Assembly: GCA_041392665.1 (NCBI GenBank)
Contig: JAWKLQ010000003.1
Location: forward strand, 310,001 to 374,000
Length of the DNA: 64,000 bases
DNA from: Flavilitoribacter sp020436695
GTDB taxonomy: Bacteria; Bacteroidota; Bacteroidia; Chitinophagales; Saprospiraceae
Direction of reading: 5' to 3'
Below the pieces are notes generated by a model. The model worked only from the letters and a program-made list of their open reading frames with translations, ran no database searches and had not been told where the DNA came from. Shown in pieces: positions 1 to 7,912 of the stretch (position 1 is the stretch's first letter; every line of letters begins with the position of its first letter). A program made the translations under genes and the position numbers.

Positions 1-2
1 TC

Positions 3-227
3 ATTTTTAATCCCTTGCGGAGTTCGACCCTGCTGGCAGCAACCACCGAAGGGATTTTCCGCAGCCGGGACAACGGCAACAGTTGGCAGCAAATATCCAG
101 TCGCAGAATGGCTACCGATATCGAGATGCATCCGGTAGATACTAACGTCATCTACGTAAGCCATGGTGGATATCGCAGTTTGGAGACCGGCGTCTACCGC
201 TCTATGGACGGCGGGCGGCATTTCTAG
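3..227 (+). CDS. BNR/Asp-box (sortilin-like) repeat protein, upstream fragment
   Basis: This is the reading frame entering from outside the window. It encodes repeats of the BNR/Asp-box kind, seen in the motifs SRDNGNSWQQ and RSMDGGRHF, which form one blade each of a beta-propeller. It stops at a TAG at 225-227. The next frame is open across this point and continues the same type of repeat (ELLDQLPPV, then GLFRSIDRGQNW) into the 1924-ending gene. The two pieces are therefore most simply one gene broken by a single-base frameshift near 221-229; one extra C in the TTCTAG stretch would restore HFLELLDQ. The frame is open to the window edge, so the true start is not visible. Whether the break is real or an assembly error cannot be told from the sequence. 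Confidence 0.7.
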   Translation: MFNPLRSSTLLAATTEGIFRSRDNGNSWQQISSRRMATDIEMHPVDTNVIYVSHGGYRSLETGVYRSMDGGRHF

Positions 228-391
228 AATTACTCGATCAACTACCACCAGTTTTACCGGCAAAAACGGCCATTAGTCTGGTCGTCGAACCGGACTGGGT
301 TTATCTTTCCATTGCAGATGATCTGAAGTCGATCGGCCTTTTCCGTTCTATTGACCGGGGGCAAAACTGGACCCTGCTCAATACCAATGAT

Positions 392-1924
392 GTGGCCCAA
401 TGGCAGGGATGGTACGCCCATGATGTAGCCGTAGATCCAAAAAATCCCAACCGGTTGATCTATGTGGGGATCGACGCCTGGCGTTCTAACAATGGAGGCC
501 ATGACCTCAAGCAGTTATCGTACTGGCAACACTGGCAGTTCGGGAAAACGGCGGTGGGCTCACCGGAAGGACCGGCCCAATACGTACATGCCGACATCCA
601 CGCCGTATATTATCATCCGGCCGATGCCAATCAGGTTTTTGTAGCCACCGACGGCGGCATCTTCGCCTCCACCGATGGCGGTACCAGTTGGCAATCTCGC
701 AACGGAGGTTATCAGACCCAGCAGTTCTATGCGGATTTCGCCAGTGCAACGAGGGATTCCAATCTGGCAGTCGGCGGTCTACAGGATAATTCTACCGTCA
801 TCTATGATGGTGAAGCCGCCTGGAGCAGGCGGATCGGCGGTGACGGGATGAATGCGGCCATCGATCCCGAAAATCACCAGCTAATCTACGGCTCGCTGCA
901 AAATTTACAGGTATTGCGTTCCATCGACCGGGGAAAGACTTTCCGGCGTATGGTCATCGGCAGTTCAGCCAGCGAGATCCGTAATTTTAACAGCCCTTTT
1001 GTACTTGATCCTGCCGATCCGACCCGAATTTATGCCGGAGCACAACATCTCTATATTTCCGAAGACCAGGGTATCACCTGGAATGTATCAACGGATCAGG
1101 ATGGAGAAAATTCCATCCTTAGGATTGCCGTGGCTCCCAGCGATGCAGGACTGATCTATCTGAGTACCAATTCAGTAGACGGCAGTCAGTCTCCGGGCGT
1201 GTTCAAACTTTCCGAAGGGAGAGCCAGTACCTGGCAGCGAATGCAGGGGCTACCGGAACAAATATGTACCGATCTGGTTTTCCATCCCAATAACGAAGAA
1301 GAGGTATACGTCCTGTTTGGCGGCTACAATAATCCTCATGTATTCCATTCCCGTGATAACGGACAAAGCTGGCAATCCATCGATAATAACCTGCCGGACC
1401 TGCCCACGCACACGCTCTTTATCGATCCTGAACACCCTCAACATCTATATGTGGGTAATGATATGGGGGTATTTTTTTCCGAAAATGGAGGTAAATACTG
1501 GCAGTGGATCTCCCGGGAACTGGCCGAGGCGGTGATGGTGATGGACCTGAGCTACAGCCCCAGCAACCGGAAGCTGCGGGTAGCAACCCACGGTTTGGGA
1601 GCCTATGAACTGGCACTGGATGGTATTAAAATTACCCCGTCATCTGATCCGGGCCCGATCCTGACCCTTTCTCCTCCTTTCCCTAATCCGACTTCAGGAA
1701 GCTTCAGCATTAAATGGCAGTCGGACGAAAAGGGAGAGCTGACTTTTCAGGTGATTGATGTGCCGGGACGAATCCTGGAAACCCATCAGATTAGCTTTCA
1801 GGCCGGCGAAAAGACTGAAGCAGATTTTGATCTAAGTGCCCGGGCGAACGGCGTTTACTGGATAGTTGTTGAAGATAGTGCCCGGATCCGGCGGTGGACT
1901 TTCCGGGTGCTCAAGACCAAATAG
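392..1924 (+). CDS. BNR/Asp-box propeller protein with T9SS sorting domain, main fragment
   Basis: This is a secreted beta-propeller protein of the VPS10/sortilin-like BNR repeat group. Blade motifs recur along residues 1-400 (STDGGTSWQS, SIDRGKTFRR, SRDNGQSWQSI, SENGGKYWQW). The last ~80 residues form a type IX secretion C-terminal domain: FPNPTSGSF near residue 430, then GVYWIVVEDS and a basic end. Such proteins are exported through the outer membrane by T9SS and usually anchored at the surface. The formal start is a GTG at 392, but the frame is open back to about 182 and continues the repeat pattern, so this is very probably the 3' part of the gene entering at the window edge, separated by a frameshift. 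The ligand or substrate cannot be predicted. Confidence 0.75.
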   Translation: MAQWQGWYAHDVAVDPKNPNRLIYVGIDAWRSNNGGHDLKQLSYWQHWQFGKTAVGSPEGPAQYVHADIHAVYYHPADANQVFVATDGGIFASTDGGTSWQSRNGGYQTQQFYADFASATRDSNLAVGGLQDNSTVIYDGEAAWSRRIGGDGMNAAIDPENHQLIYGSLQNLQVLRSIDRGKTFRRMVIGSSASEIRNFNSPFVLDPADPTRIYAGAQHLYISEDQGITWNVSTDQDGENSILRIAVAPSDAGLIYLSTNSVDGSQSPGVFKLSEGRASTWQRMQGLPEQICTDLVFHPNNEEEVYVLFGGYNNPHVFHSRDNGQSWQSIDNNLPDLPTHTLFIDPEHPQHLYVGNDMGVFFSENGGKYWQWISRELAEAVMVMDLSYSPSNRKLRVATHGLGAYELALDGIKITPSSDPGPILTLSPPFPNPTSGSFSIKWQSDEKGELTFQVIDVPGRILETHQISFQAGEKTEADFDLSARANGVYWIVVEDSARIRRWTFRVLKTK

Positions 1925-1957
1925 GGATAATCTCAATTTCGATTTAAGATAAAAGCA

Positions 1958-1965
1958 TACCTTTG
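1958..1965 (+). promoter_or_regulatory. Bacteroidota -7 element candidate for trhO
   Basis: TACCTTTG fits the TAnnTTTG consensus of the Bacteroidota primary sigma factor and lies 85 bp before the trhO ATG. No clear TTG -33 element sits 19-21 nt upstream, so this is a half-supported promoter. Confidence 0.4.
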
Positions 1966-2050
1966 CCCTCGAATTCGGTACCGTTAGCAGCAGCCCATAC
2001 GGGCCACAAGCCTGCAACTTGTACAATTGTTTAACCGTACCCACAAACTA

Positions 2051-3112
2051 ATGACTAATAAACGTTTACGGAATCTCGTCAACAAAGACGAGCTCAAGCG
2101 GCGTCTGCAGGAAAGCAGCGAGTCGCGTACGACCCTTTCTTTTTACCAGTATCACCACATCGAAGATCCGCAGGCCTTCCGGGATCAGCTCTTCCTGAGT
2201 TGGAGCGAGCTGGGCGTTTTTGGCCGGGTCTACGTAGCGGATGAGGGGATCAACGGGCAGATCTCCCTACCCACTGAAAACTTTGAAGCTTTCAAAGCGG
2301 CCCTCTACAGCATTCCATTTCTGAACGGCATCCGACTGAACGTAGCGGTGGACGATGATGGAAAATCCTTTTACAAGCTGGCCATCAAAGTGCGAACGAA
2401 GATCGTTGCAGACGGTCTGAACGATGCCACTTTCGACGTCACCAAACGCGGCAAACACCTGGATGCCGCCGCCGTCAACGAACTCATGAACCTGGAAGAT
2501 ACCATCGTCGTAGATATGCGCAACCACTACGAATCGGAAGTAGGCCATTTTGAAGGGGCCATCTGCCCCGATGTGGAAACATTCCGCGAGGCCCTTCCGC
2601 TGGTGGAAGATATGCTGGAAGAAGATAAGGACAAAAATATCATCATGTACTGCACCGGCGGTATTCGCTGTGAAAAGGCCAGTGCTTACTATTTGCATAA
2701 AGGATTTAAAAATGTGCACATGATCGACGGCGGGATCATCGAATATACCCGCCAGTGTAACGATCAGGGACTACCCAATAAATTCCGGGGTAAGAATTTC
2801 GTTTTCGACGAACGTCTCGGAGAACGCATCTCCGAAGAGATTATTTCCCACTGTCATCAATGTGGTGCTCCTTGCGACACACACGTCAACTGTGCCAATG
2901 ACGCCTGCCACATCCTGTTCATTCAGTGTGATGCCTGCGCCGAAAAGTATCATCACTGCTGCTCGGAGAAGTGTAGTGATTTCACGCAGTTGCCCGAGGA
3001 AGAACGTGCCCGCCTGCGGCCGGTCACTGAATTTAACGGTACGAAGTTTGGAAAGGGGCGGTATAAGGCGTTTCGGCCGGGTGGTTCATTGTTAGTACCT
3101 GGTAATAAGTAA
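2051..3112 (+). CDS. trhO: tRNA uridine-34 hydroxylase, rhodanese-related (TrhO/YceA)
   Basis: TrhO proteins hydroxylate uridine 34 of certain tRNAs in an oxygen-dependent reaction, the first step towards 5-methoxy/5-oxyacetyl-uridine. The 353-residue product has the family order: an acylphosphatase-like N-terminal domain (about 20-110, with DEGINGQ), a rhodanese domain with the active-site loop CTGGIRC (first Cys about residue 201), and a cysteine-rich C-terminal tail (about 268-309, repeated CxxC and CC pairs) typical of the long members. The ATG at 2051 is preferred over an in-frame TTG at 2027, because the protein then starts MTNKRLRN without an odd extension. It stands alone between a T9SS gene and a lipoprotein gene. 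Confidence 0.9.
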   Translation: MTNKRLRNLVNKDELKRRLQESSESRTTLSFYQYHHIEDPQAFRDQLFLSWSELGVFGRVYVADEGINGQISLPTENFEAFKAALYSIPFLNGIRLNVAVDDDGKSFYKLAIKVRTKIVADGLNDATFDVTKRGKHLDAAAVNELMNLEDTIVVDMRNHYESEVGHFEGAICPDVETFREALPLVEDMLEEDKDKNIIMYCTGGIRCEKASAYYLHKGFKNVHMIDGGIIEYTRQCNDQGLPNKFRGKNFVFDERLGERISEEIISHCHQCGAPCDTHVNCANDACHILFIQCDACAEKYHHCCSEKCSDFTQLPEEERARLRPVTEFNGTKFGKGRYKAFRPGGSLLVPGNK

Positions 3113-3181
3113 TGAAATAATGATGAGTTGATTCATGGATCAATAAATACACTCAACGACCTAACCCCCCATTTCAACGAC

Positions 3182-3189
3182 TAAATTTG
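3182..3189 (+). promoter_or_regulatory. Bacteroidota -7 element candidate, lipoprotein-kinase-regulator unit
   Basis: TAAATTTG matches TAnnTTTG and lies 57 bp upstream of the lipoprotein ATG at 3246. No convincing TTG -33 element is visible, so confidence is limited. Confidence 0.4.
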
Positions 3190-3245
3190 CCCTCTTCCAC
3201 TTTCTCATGGACTTTTGACCTATTCTTTTACAAAAGTCAAAAAGC

Positions 3246-3818
3246 ATGAAAAAGCAACTCGGCCTGTTAGCCTTATTCGGAATACTCTTTTTTTCTTCCT
3301 GCCTAACCTCACTGCATCCACTGTACACCCCCGAGACGGAGACGTACGATGCAGCATTGCTCGGATTGTGGAAAAACGAAGAGGAGTCTTTTCTCTTCGA
3401 AAAAGCACCAAAGGGAGATTATTACAAACTTACTTACCAGGGCAAGGATAGTGCCCCGCAGGAGATCGAAACCCATATGATCAAGCTGGGAGCTTACTAT
3501 TATCTGGATTTCCATCGTTGGGTAGACAATAGCAATTTGTATGATGGTTATAATGTATTAACCCCAACAGTCGATGCGCATAACTTCTTCCGCGTGAGCT
3601 GGGATAACCAACAACTTCAACTGATCATGTTTGATGGGGAAAAGATCGAAGAGCTGCTGGAACAAAGGCGGGCCCGCATCAAGCATGAGCGTCTGGAAAA
3701 TGATGAATTTGTACTTACCGCCCAACCGGAAGAACTTCAGCAATTCGTACTGAAATACGCCGATGAATTACTGGATTTCTCCTCCCCCTTGGAATTACCC
3801 AAAGTGAGCACCCGATGA
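3246..3818 (+). CDS. Hypothetical lipoprotein
   Basis: This 190-residue protein has a lipoprotein signal: MKKQ, a hydrophobic core, and the lipobox FSSC, which places the lipidated Cys near residue 19. The mature part is acidic and mixed alpha/beta, with no recognised domain. Its stop overlaps the histidine kinase start by 4 bp (ATGA), which implies translational coupling. The genomic setting (lipoprotein, LytS kinase, LytTR regulator) suggests an envelope protein that is sensed by, or co-regulated with, the two-component pair. That role is inference only. Confidence 0.8.
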   Translation: MKKQLGLLALFGILFFSSCLTSLHPLYTPETETYDAALLGLWKNEEESFLFEKAPKGDYYKLTYQGKDSAPQEIETHMIKLGAYYYLDFHRWVDNSNLYDGYNVLTPTVDAHNFFRVSWDNQQLQLIMFDGEKIEELLEQRRARIKHERLENDEFVLTAQPEELQQFVLKYADELLDFSSPLELPKVSTR

Positions 3819-4861
3819 AGATCTCTGCAAAACTACTCCGGCATCCGTGGCTGCAGCACGGATGTTTTTGGTTATTGTCAACTTACGTACTATTGCGGAT
3901 CTTCAATAAAGATCCGGATTATTTCACGACAGATCTGATCTATACCTTTCTATTCCAGTTTGCGCTTTGGTTCGTGGTATACGCCCAGCTATTGGTATTG
4001 ATACCTCGCTTTTTCAAATCGGGTCGATACGTACCTTACGGTTTGGGTTTTCTGCTATCTCTATTCATTGGAGTGGGTATCCACTGGCTGACTTTCACCT
4101 ATCTGGCTGATTGGCTGTTTCCCGGTTATTTCTTTATTAGTTACTACAAGTTGTCGGAACTCCTGCAATTCATGCTGGTCTTTGCCGTCACTGCCACACT
4201 TTTGCACCTTTCTAAATCCTGGTTTGAATTGCGCCGAAAGGAAAAACAGATCCACCAGTTGGAGCGGGAAAAACTGGATGCGGAGCTGCAGGCGCTGCGG
4301 GCACAACTCGACCCTCACTTCCTCTTCAATAGTCTGAATAATGTCTATTCACTGGCCCTAGATAAGGATGAAAAAGTACCGGCATATCTGCTGCGCCTGT
4401 CCGATAACCTGCGCTACATGCTGTACGAAAGCCGGGAGGTACAGGTGCCATTCGCGAAAGAACTGGAGTATATGGAGAATTACCTCTTCCTTCAGCAACT
4501 GAAATTCGGGGAGAAAGTGCATATCGATTTACAGCTAAACGGTGAAGTAAAAGAGCAGCAAGTGGCCCCGCTCCTGTTCATCCCTTTTATTGAAAACAGT
4601 TTTAAACATGGGATGAAGGGCAAAACGAAGAATGCAGCGGTACTTATCCGGTTCGAACTGGCACCGGACAGCATCCGATTCCATATCCGCAATACACTTC
4701 CCCAGCAGCAAATAGAGGAAACCACACTTCTTCCAACAAGTGGAGGGATTGGTCTGGAAAATGTAAAGAAACGACTGGCATTACTGTATCCTGGGCGGCA
4801 TGAGCTGAAGATCTCAAAAGAGGCAGGGTATTTTGAGGTGAAGCTTTGGATGTCAATCTAG
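3815..4861 (+). CDS. LytS-type sensor histidine kinase
   Basis: This is a 348-residue membrane histidine kinase of the His_kinase (PF06580) group. The first ~135 residues hold four hydrophobic segments and no large extracellular domain. A short coiled coil (REKLDAELQALRAQ) leads to the phospho-acceptor box DPHFLFNSLNN (His about 168). The N-box is FIENSFKHGM and the G-box is GGIGLENVKKRL. It overlaps the lipoprotein gene by 4 bp and is followed after 57 bp by its LytTR response regulator, so the three genes act as one unit. Such pairs in Bacteroidota respond to unknown envelope signals; the signal here is not predictable. Confidence 0.92.
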   Translation: MKISAKLLRHPWLQHGCFWLLSTYVLLRIFNKDPDYFTTDLIYTFLFQFALWFVVYAQLLVLIPRFFKSGRYVPYGLGFLLSLFIGVGIHWLTFTYLADWLFPGYFFISYYKLSELLQFMLVFAVTATLLHLSKSWFELRRKEKQIHQLEREKLDAELQALRAQLDPHFLFNSLNNVYSLALDKDEKVPAYLLRLSDNLRYMLYESREVQVPFAKELEYMENYLFLQQLKFGEKVHIDLQLNGEVKEQQVAPLLFIPFIENSFKHGMKGKTKNAAVLIRFELAPDSIRFHIRNTLPQQQIEETTLLPTSGGIGLENVKKRLALLYPGRHELKISKEAGYFEVKLWMSI

Positions 4862-4918
4862 CTAATCGGTAAAAATTATCACAGCATTACAGCATCCCAG
4901 TATTACAACATCAATTTT

Positions 4919-5605
4919 ATGAAAACCGTAATCATCGACGACGAACCACTGGCTATTAGAGTGCTCGAAAAATATACCCGGGCCAATCCGTTGCTGCAAT
5001 GGCAGGCCAGTTTCACGGATCCGCTGGAAGCCTTCGCCTACATACGGGAGCACGAAGTGGATCTATTATTGCTCGATATCAACATGCCGGAGCTGTCGGG
5101 ATTGGCACTGGCCCGTTCGCTAACCCATCCGCCGATGGTCATTTTCACAACGGCCTATCCGGAATTTGCGGTGGAAGGATTTGAAGTTGAAGCGGTAGAC
5201 TATCTGGTCAAGCCCATTTCCCCGGAAAGGTTTCTGAAAGCTATTGAAAAAGCACACCGGTACTTAATGATGTCCGCAGCGACGGTCGAAGAACCGGCGG
5301 CTCAACACCTGCTGGTTAAAGCCGATCGCAAGATCTATCGCATACCAATGAACGAATTGCTCTATTTTCAGGCCTACGGAGATTATGTGAAGATCGTTTG
5401 CCGGGATAAGCAGCTCACTCCTAAAGAAAAATTGAGCCATTTCGAACAAGTCCTTCCGCAACCCCGTTTTTTAAGAGTTCATCGTTCTTATATCATTGCC
5501 CTGGATAAGATCGAGTATATGGAAGGGAACATGCTGCGTATTGGCGAACAGTTCATACCGGTAGCGCAGGCACAACGGGAAGCGCTTATTAACTTCCTTC
5601 AGTAA
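4919..5605 (+). CDS. LytTR-family response regulator
   Basis: This 228-residue two-component output protein has a receiver domain at 1-120 with the acidic pair Asp7/Asp8, the phosphorylation site Asp53 in LLLLDINMP, and the switch Lys in YLVKPI. A LytTR DNA-binding domain follows (about 130-228; LYFQAYGDYVKIV, then FLRVHRSYIIAL). LytTR domains bind direct repeats upstream of target genes. It is the partner of the LytS-type kinase just upstream. The kinase stop at 4859-4861 is separated by an AT-rich 57-bp gap that could carry its own start signals. Confidence 0.93.
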   Translation: MKTVIIDDEPLAIRVLEKYTRANPLLQWQASFTDPLEAFAYIREHEVDLLLLDINMPELSGLALARSLTHPPMVIFTTAYPEFAVEGFEVEAVDYLVKPISPERFLKAIEKAHRYLMMSAATVEEPAAQHLLVKADRKIYRIPMNELLYFQAYGDYVKIVCRDKQLTPKEKLSHFEQVLPQPRFLRVHRSYIIALDKIEYMEGNMLRIGEQFIPVAQAQREALINFLQ

Positions 5606-5639
5606 AATATGGTGCTCATAACTAATTGGATAACTCAAG

Positions 5640-5806
5640 TTGCCAGTCGTCAGTGATCAGTAATCAGTGATAATGGGCAAAGCTAAAATTGAGCTGATCC
5701 TTACGAAATCGACAGGATCGAAGCCCTCATCTTCTGCAACCCGGGCCGGTACATATAATCTATAGTACTGGTAGAATTAACTGACAACTGGGTAACTGGC
5801 AACTGG
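5640..5806. repeat. Dispersed element with inverted CAGT-type arms, copy 1
   Basis: Within the 589-bp gap 5606-6194. The left arm is a run of short degenerate units (CCAGTCGTCAGTGATCAGT). The right arm, near 5777-5806, is a similar run in inverse orientation (ACTGACAACTGGGTAACTGG). Between them is a core with AAAGCTAAAATTGAGC and AAATCGACAGGATCGAAG. The same arm-core-arm order occurs at 61713-61882. The remainder of the gap (5807-6194) is AT-rich and shows no gene or clear promoter. Confidence 0.6.
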
Positions 5807-6194
5807 AATCAGATAGCAAAAATCCGGCACCTCATCAAACTTCCCGGCGCTTAATGCGTTATAGAGGTGTTATGGTAGATATGTATAAAAAGTTTGTAGC
5901 TATTTCAGATCCCTCAATTGTTTCTCCTCCTCTTTTTCACTCCTTTCGGTTCTACTGAAATTTCTAGATCTCTTGTGCGGTAAGTTAATTTTCTGCGCTG
6001 AACGGCCATGCGCATTCACTCCGTTTGCCGGCTGTTTTATACCTCCAACAATTTTGGGTAAGCATTAAGCGCGCTTCCTTCTTATCGCTTTCACCAACAT
6101 CATGACAGATGCAAAGCTTCCATTGCTACTACAGCTTCAGGATAAGCCAGACATTTAAGCAAACAAAATCCATTACTTCAATTCAATATATTCA

Positions 6195-7052
6195 ATGAGA
6201 GCATTAGTAATCACTAATTCAATAACCCGCAGAGACGAAAAATCAATTGAAAAGTACCTGACCGAGATCTCCCGCTATGAAGTCCTTACTCCGGAGGGAG
6301 AGCTGGAACTTTTTCAGAAATATCGTGCCGGAAAAAAGAGTGCCCTGGAAAAGATCGTCAACCACAACCTACGCTTCGTCGTATCGGTGGCCAAGCAGTA
6401 CCAGCATCTGGGACTGGCGCTGGGCGATCTGATCAATGAAGGTAATCTGGGCCTGATCAAGGCGGCACAACGATTTGATGAAACACGCGGATTCAAATTT
6501 ATTTCCTACGCCGTCTGGTGGATCCGGCAGTCCATTCTGGATGCCATTTCCCGCAAATCACGCAAGATCCGGGTACCCGCCAATCAGCAGACCAATACCA
6601 GCAAACTGCTTCGGGAGACGGACACTTTTTTGCAATTACACAACCGGCGCCCCACCAATGAAGAGCTCAGTGAAGTGACCGGCATAAAAGCAGATAATAT
6701 CAAAAAAAGTCTGGAAAACTATAAACGCTGCACTTCACTGGACGCACCTATTGACAGCGAGGGAGACACTTCATTGATCAATCTGATGGAGGACCGGATC
6801 ATTCCCAGTCCGGATCATGATCTTTCCGTACGGGAATCTCAGCAGATTGAAGTACAGGCGATGTTGAACCTCCTTCCTCCGCGGACCCGAACCGTCCTAA
6901 GCATGTACTTCGGCATCGGCTACAAACACCCACAAAGTCTGGATGAGATCGGCGATTTCGTGGGCCTGAGCCGTGAAAGAGTTCGCCAGATCAAGGAACG
7001 AGGACTGCGCAAACTGCGGTCACGGCAGGCTCGGCTGGTGCCGGAGATTTAA
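6195..7052 (+). CDS. RpoD-like RNA polymerase sigma factor (paralog 1)
   Basis: This 285-residue sigma-70 factor has the compact Bacteroidota layout: region 1.2 (SIEKYLTEISRYEVLTPEGE), region 2 (NHNLRFVVSVAKQYQ; DLINEGNLGLIKAAQRFDE; SYAVWWIRQSIL), region 3 (about 125-205) and region 4 with the helix-turn-helix SLDEIGDFVGLSRERVRQIK. Region 1.1 is absent, as usual in this phylum. A second, clearly related gene lies at 56002-56871. This copy differs most in region 3 and in the acidic linker before region 4. Which of the two, if either, is the housekeeping factor cannot be decided here; the canonical protein in the phylum starts MRQLKIT, so both may be group 2 alternatives. Confidence 0.9.
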   Translation: MRALVITNSITRRDEKSIEKYLTEISRYEVLTPEGELELFQKYRAGKKSALEKIVNHNLRFVVSVAKQYQHLGLALGDLINEGNLGLIKAAQRFDETRGFKFISYAVWWIRQSILDAISRKSRKIRVPANQQTNTSKLLRETDTFLQLHNRRPTNEELSEVTGIKADNIKKSLENYKRCTSLDAPIDSEGDTSLINLMEDRIIPSPDHDLSVRESQQIEVQAMLNLLPPRTRTVLSMYFGIGYKHPQSLDEIGDFVGLSRERVRQIKERGLRKLRSRQARLVPEI

Positions 7053-7056
7053 TTGT

Positions 7057-7133
7057 AGGATGTTTGGACGATGGGATGTTTGGAGATTTGGACATTTGGA
7101 CGTTTGGAGATTTGGACGTTGGGATGTTTGGAT
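7057..7133 (+). repeat. GTTTGGAC-type minisatellite, copy 1
   Basis: This degenerate tandem array of 8-10 bp units (TTTGGACGT, TTTGGAGA, TTGGGATG) begins 5 bp after the sigma gene stop. It closely matches the array at 19477-19569 and lies in the same orientation. The rest of the 337-bp gap to 7390 is AT-rich, with one hairpin at 7190-7218. Confidence 0.8.
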
Positions 7134-7189
7134 GGAGAGACACTGGGAGGAGTGTCCAGTCAACTGTGTCTCCTTCTTGGTGTATCGAG

Positions 7190-7218
7190 AGTAAAATCTT
7201 GATTTTCAATATTTTACT
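7190..7218. other. Hairpin downstream of sigma factor gene
   Basis: AGTAAAAT at 7190-7197 pairs with ATTTTACT at 7211-7218. It could end the sigma transcript after the minisatellite, but there is no U-run. Confidence 0.35.
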
Positions 7219-7389
7219 TGACTCGTGAGCACATCAAAACACGAATACATGAACACTCTCCTGGGAAGCTGTAACAGACTTTATTTAACCCAAATTATCA
7301 AACCATTTTCCCTCCAAGAATCCTCATATCCCAAATCCCAACCTCCCTAAATCCCATTATCCCATTCACACAAAAAAAACTTCTCAACG

Positions 7390-7632
7390 ATGTTAGACAA
7401 AGTAAAATCCTATTTCAAAACGGAACGAAAATTGGAGAAAGTCGGGCGTATTAAAACTTTCAGTACCCGAAAAGGCTACGGCTTTATCCAGTCTAAACTC
7501 ACCACCAAAGATGTATTTGTACACGCCTCCGAGCTAAAAGACAAAGTGAAACAGGGCGACCGGGTGCAATTCCTGCTGCAATTCAGTGAAAAGGGCCTTC
7601 ATGCGGAAAATGTGCGTTTGGCAAACAGTTAA
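7390..7632 (+). CDS. Cold-shock domain protein
   Basis: This 80-residue single-stranded nucleic-acid binding protein has a cold-shock OB fold at residues 17-78. The RNP1-like stretch is KGYGFIQ and the RNP2-like stretch is DVFVHASEL. A 16-residue basic extension (MLDKVKSYFKTERKLE) precedes the domain, so it is slightly longer than classical CspA-type proteins. Likely roles are RNA chaperoning in cold or stationary phase. It is monocistronic, in an AT-rich setting between the sigma factor and the TPR protein. Its upstream 250 bp form a leader without a recognisable TAnnTTTG element. Confidence 0.88.
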   Translation: MLDKVKSYFKTERKLEKVGRIKTFSTRKGYGFIQSKLTTKDVFVHASELKDKVKQGDRVQFLLQFSEKGLHAENVRLANS

Positions 7633-7863
7633 GCATAATGTGAATAAAATTCTATAAGACAGTAATGAAAGGTCGTATTTCCCAATGGGCTATTCGGTGC
7701 TATATGGTTTCATTGTTTCATGGCAATCCAGGCAATGGAACAATGGAACAATAGAACACAACCAACGTTATTGAATTGACAGTGTTTCAAACTCATTGTC
7801 CGTTTCTGGCAGCTCTATGCACTTCAGAGTACCCAGGATGACGCCTCATTCCCCAACAACCTA

Positions 7864-7893
7864 TTGATTGTTTATACTGAATTAGTATCTTCG
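7864..7893 (+). promoter_or_regulatory. Promoter candidate for the TMTC-like gene
   Basis: TTG at 7864-7866, a 19-nt spacer, and TATCTTCG at 7886-7893 (7 of 8 matches to TAnnTTTG), 20 bp before the ATG at 7913. The 280-bp gap before it holds no gene. Confidence 0.5.
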
Positions 7894-7912
7894 GGACTGC
7901 AAACCACAAATT

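Noticed and set aside
7057..7133. Possible CRISPR or direct-repeat array
   Set aside because: Units are 8-10 bp without spacers; no cas genes. The same applies to 19477-19569 and 12688-12819.
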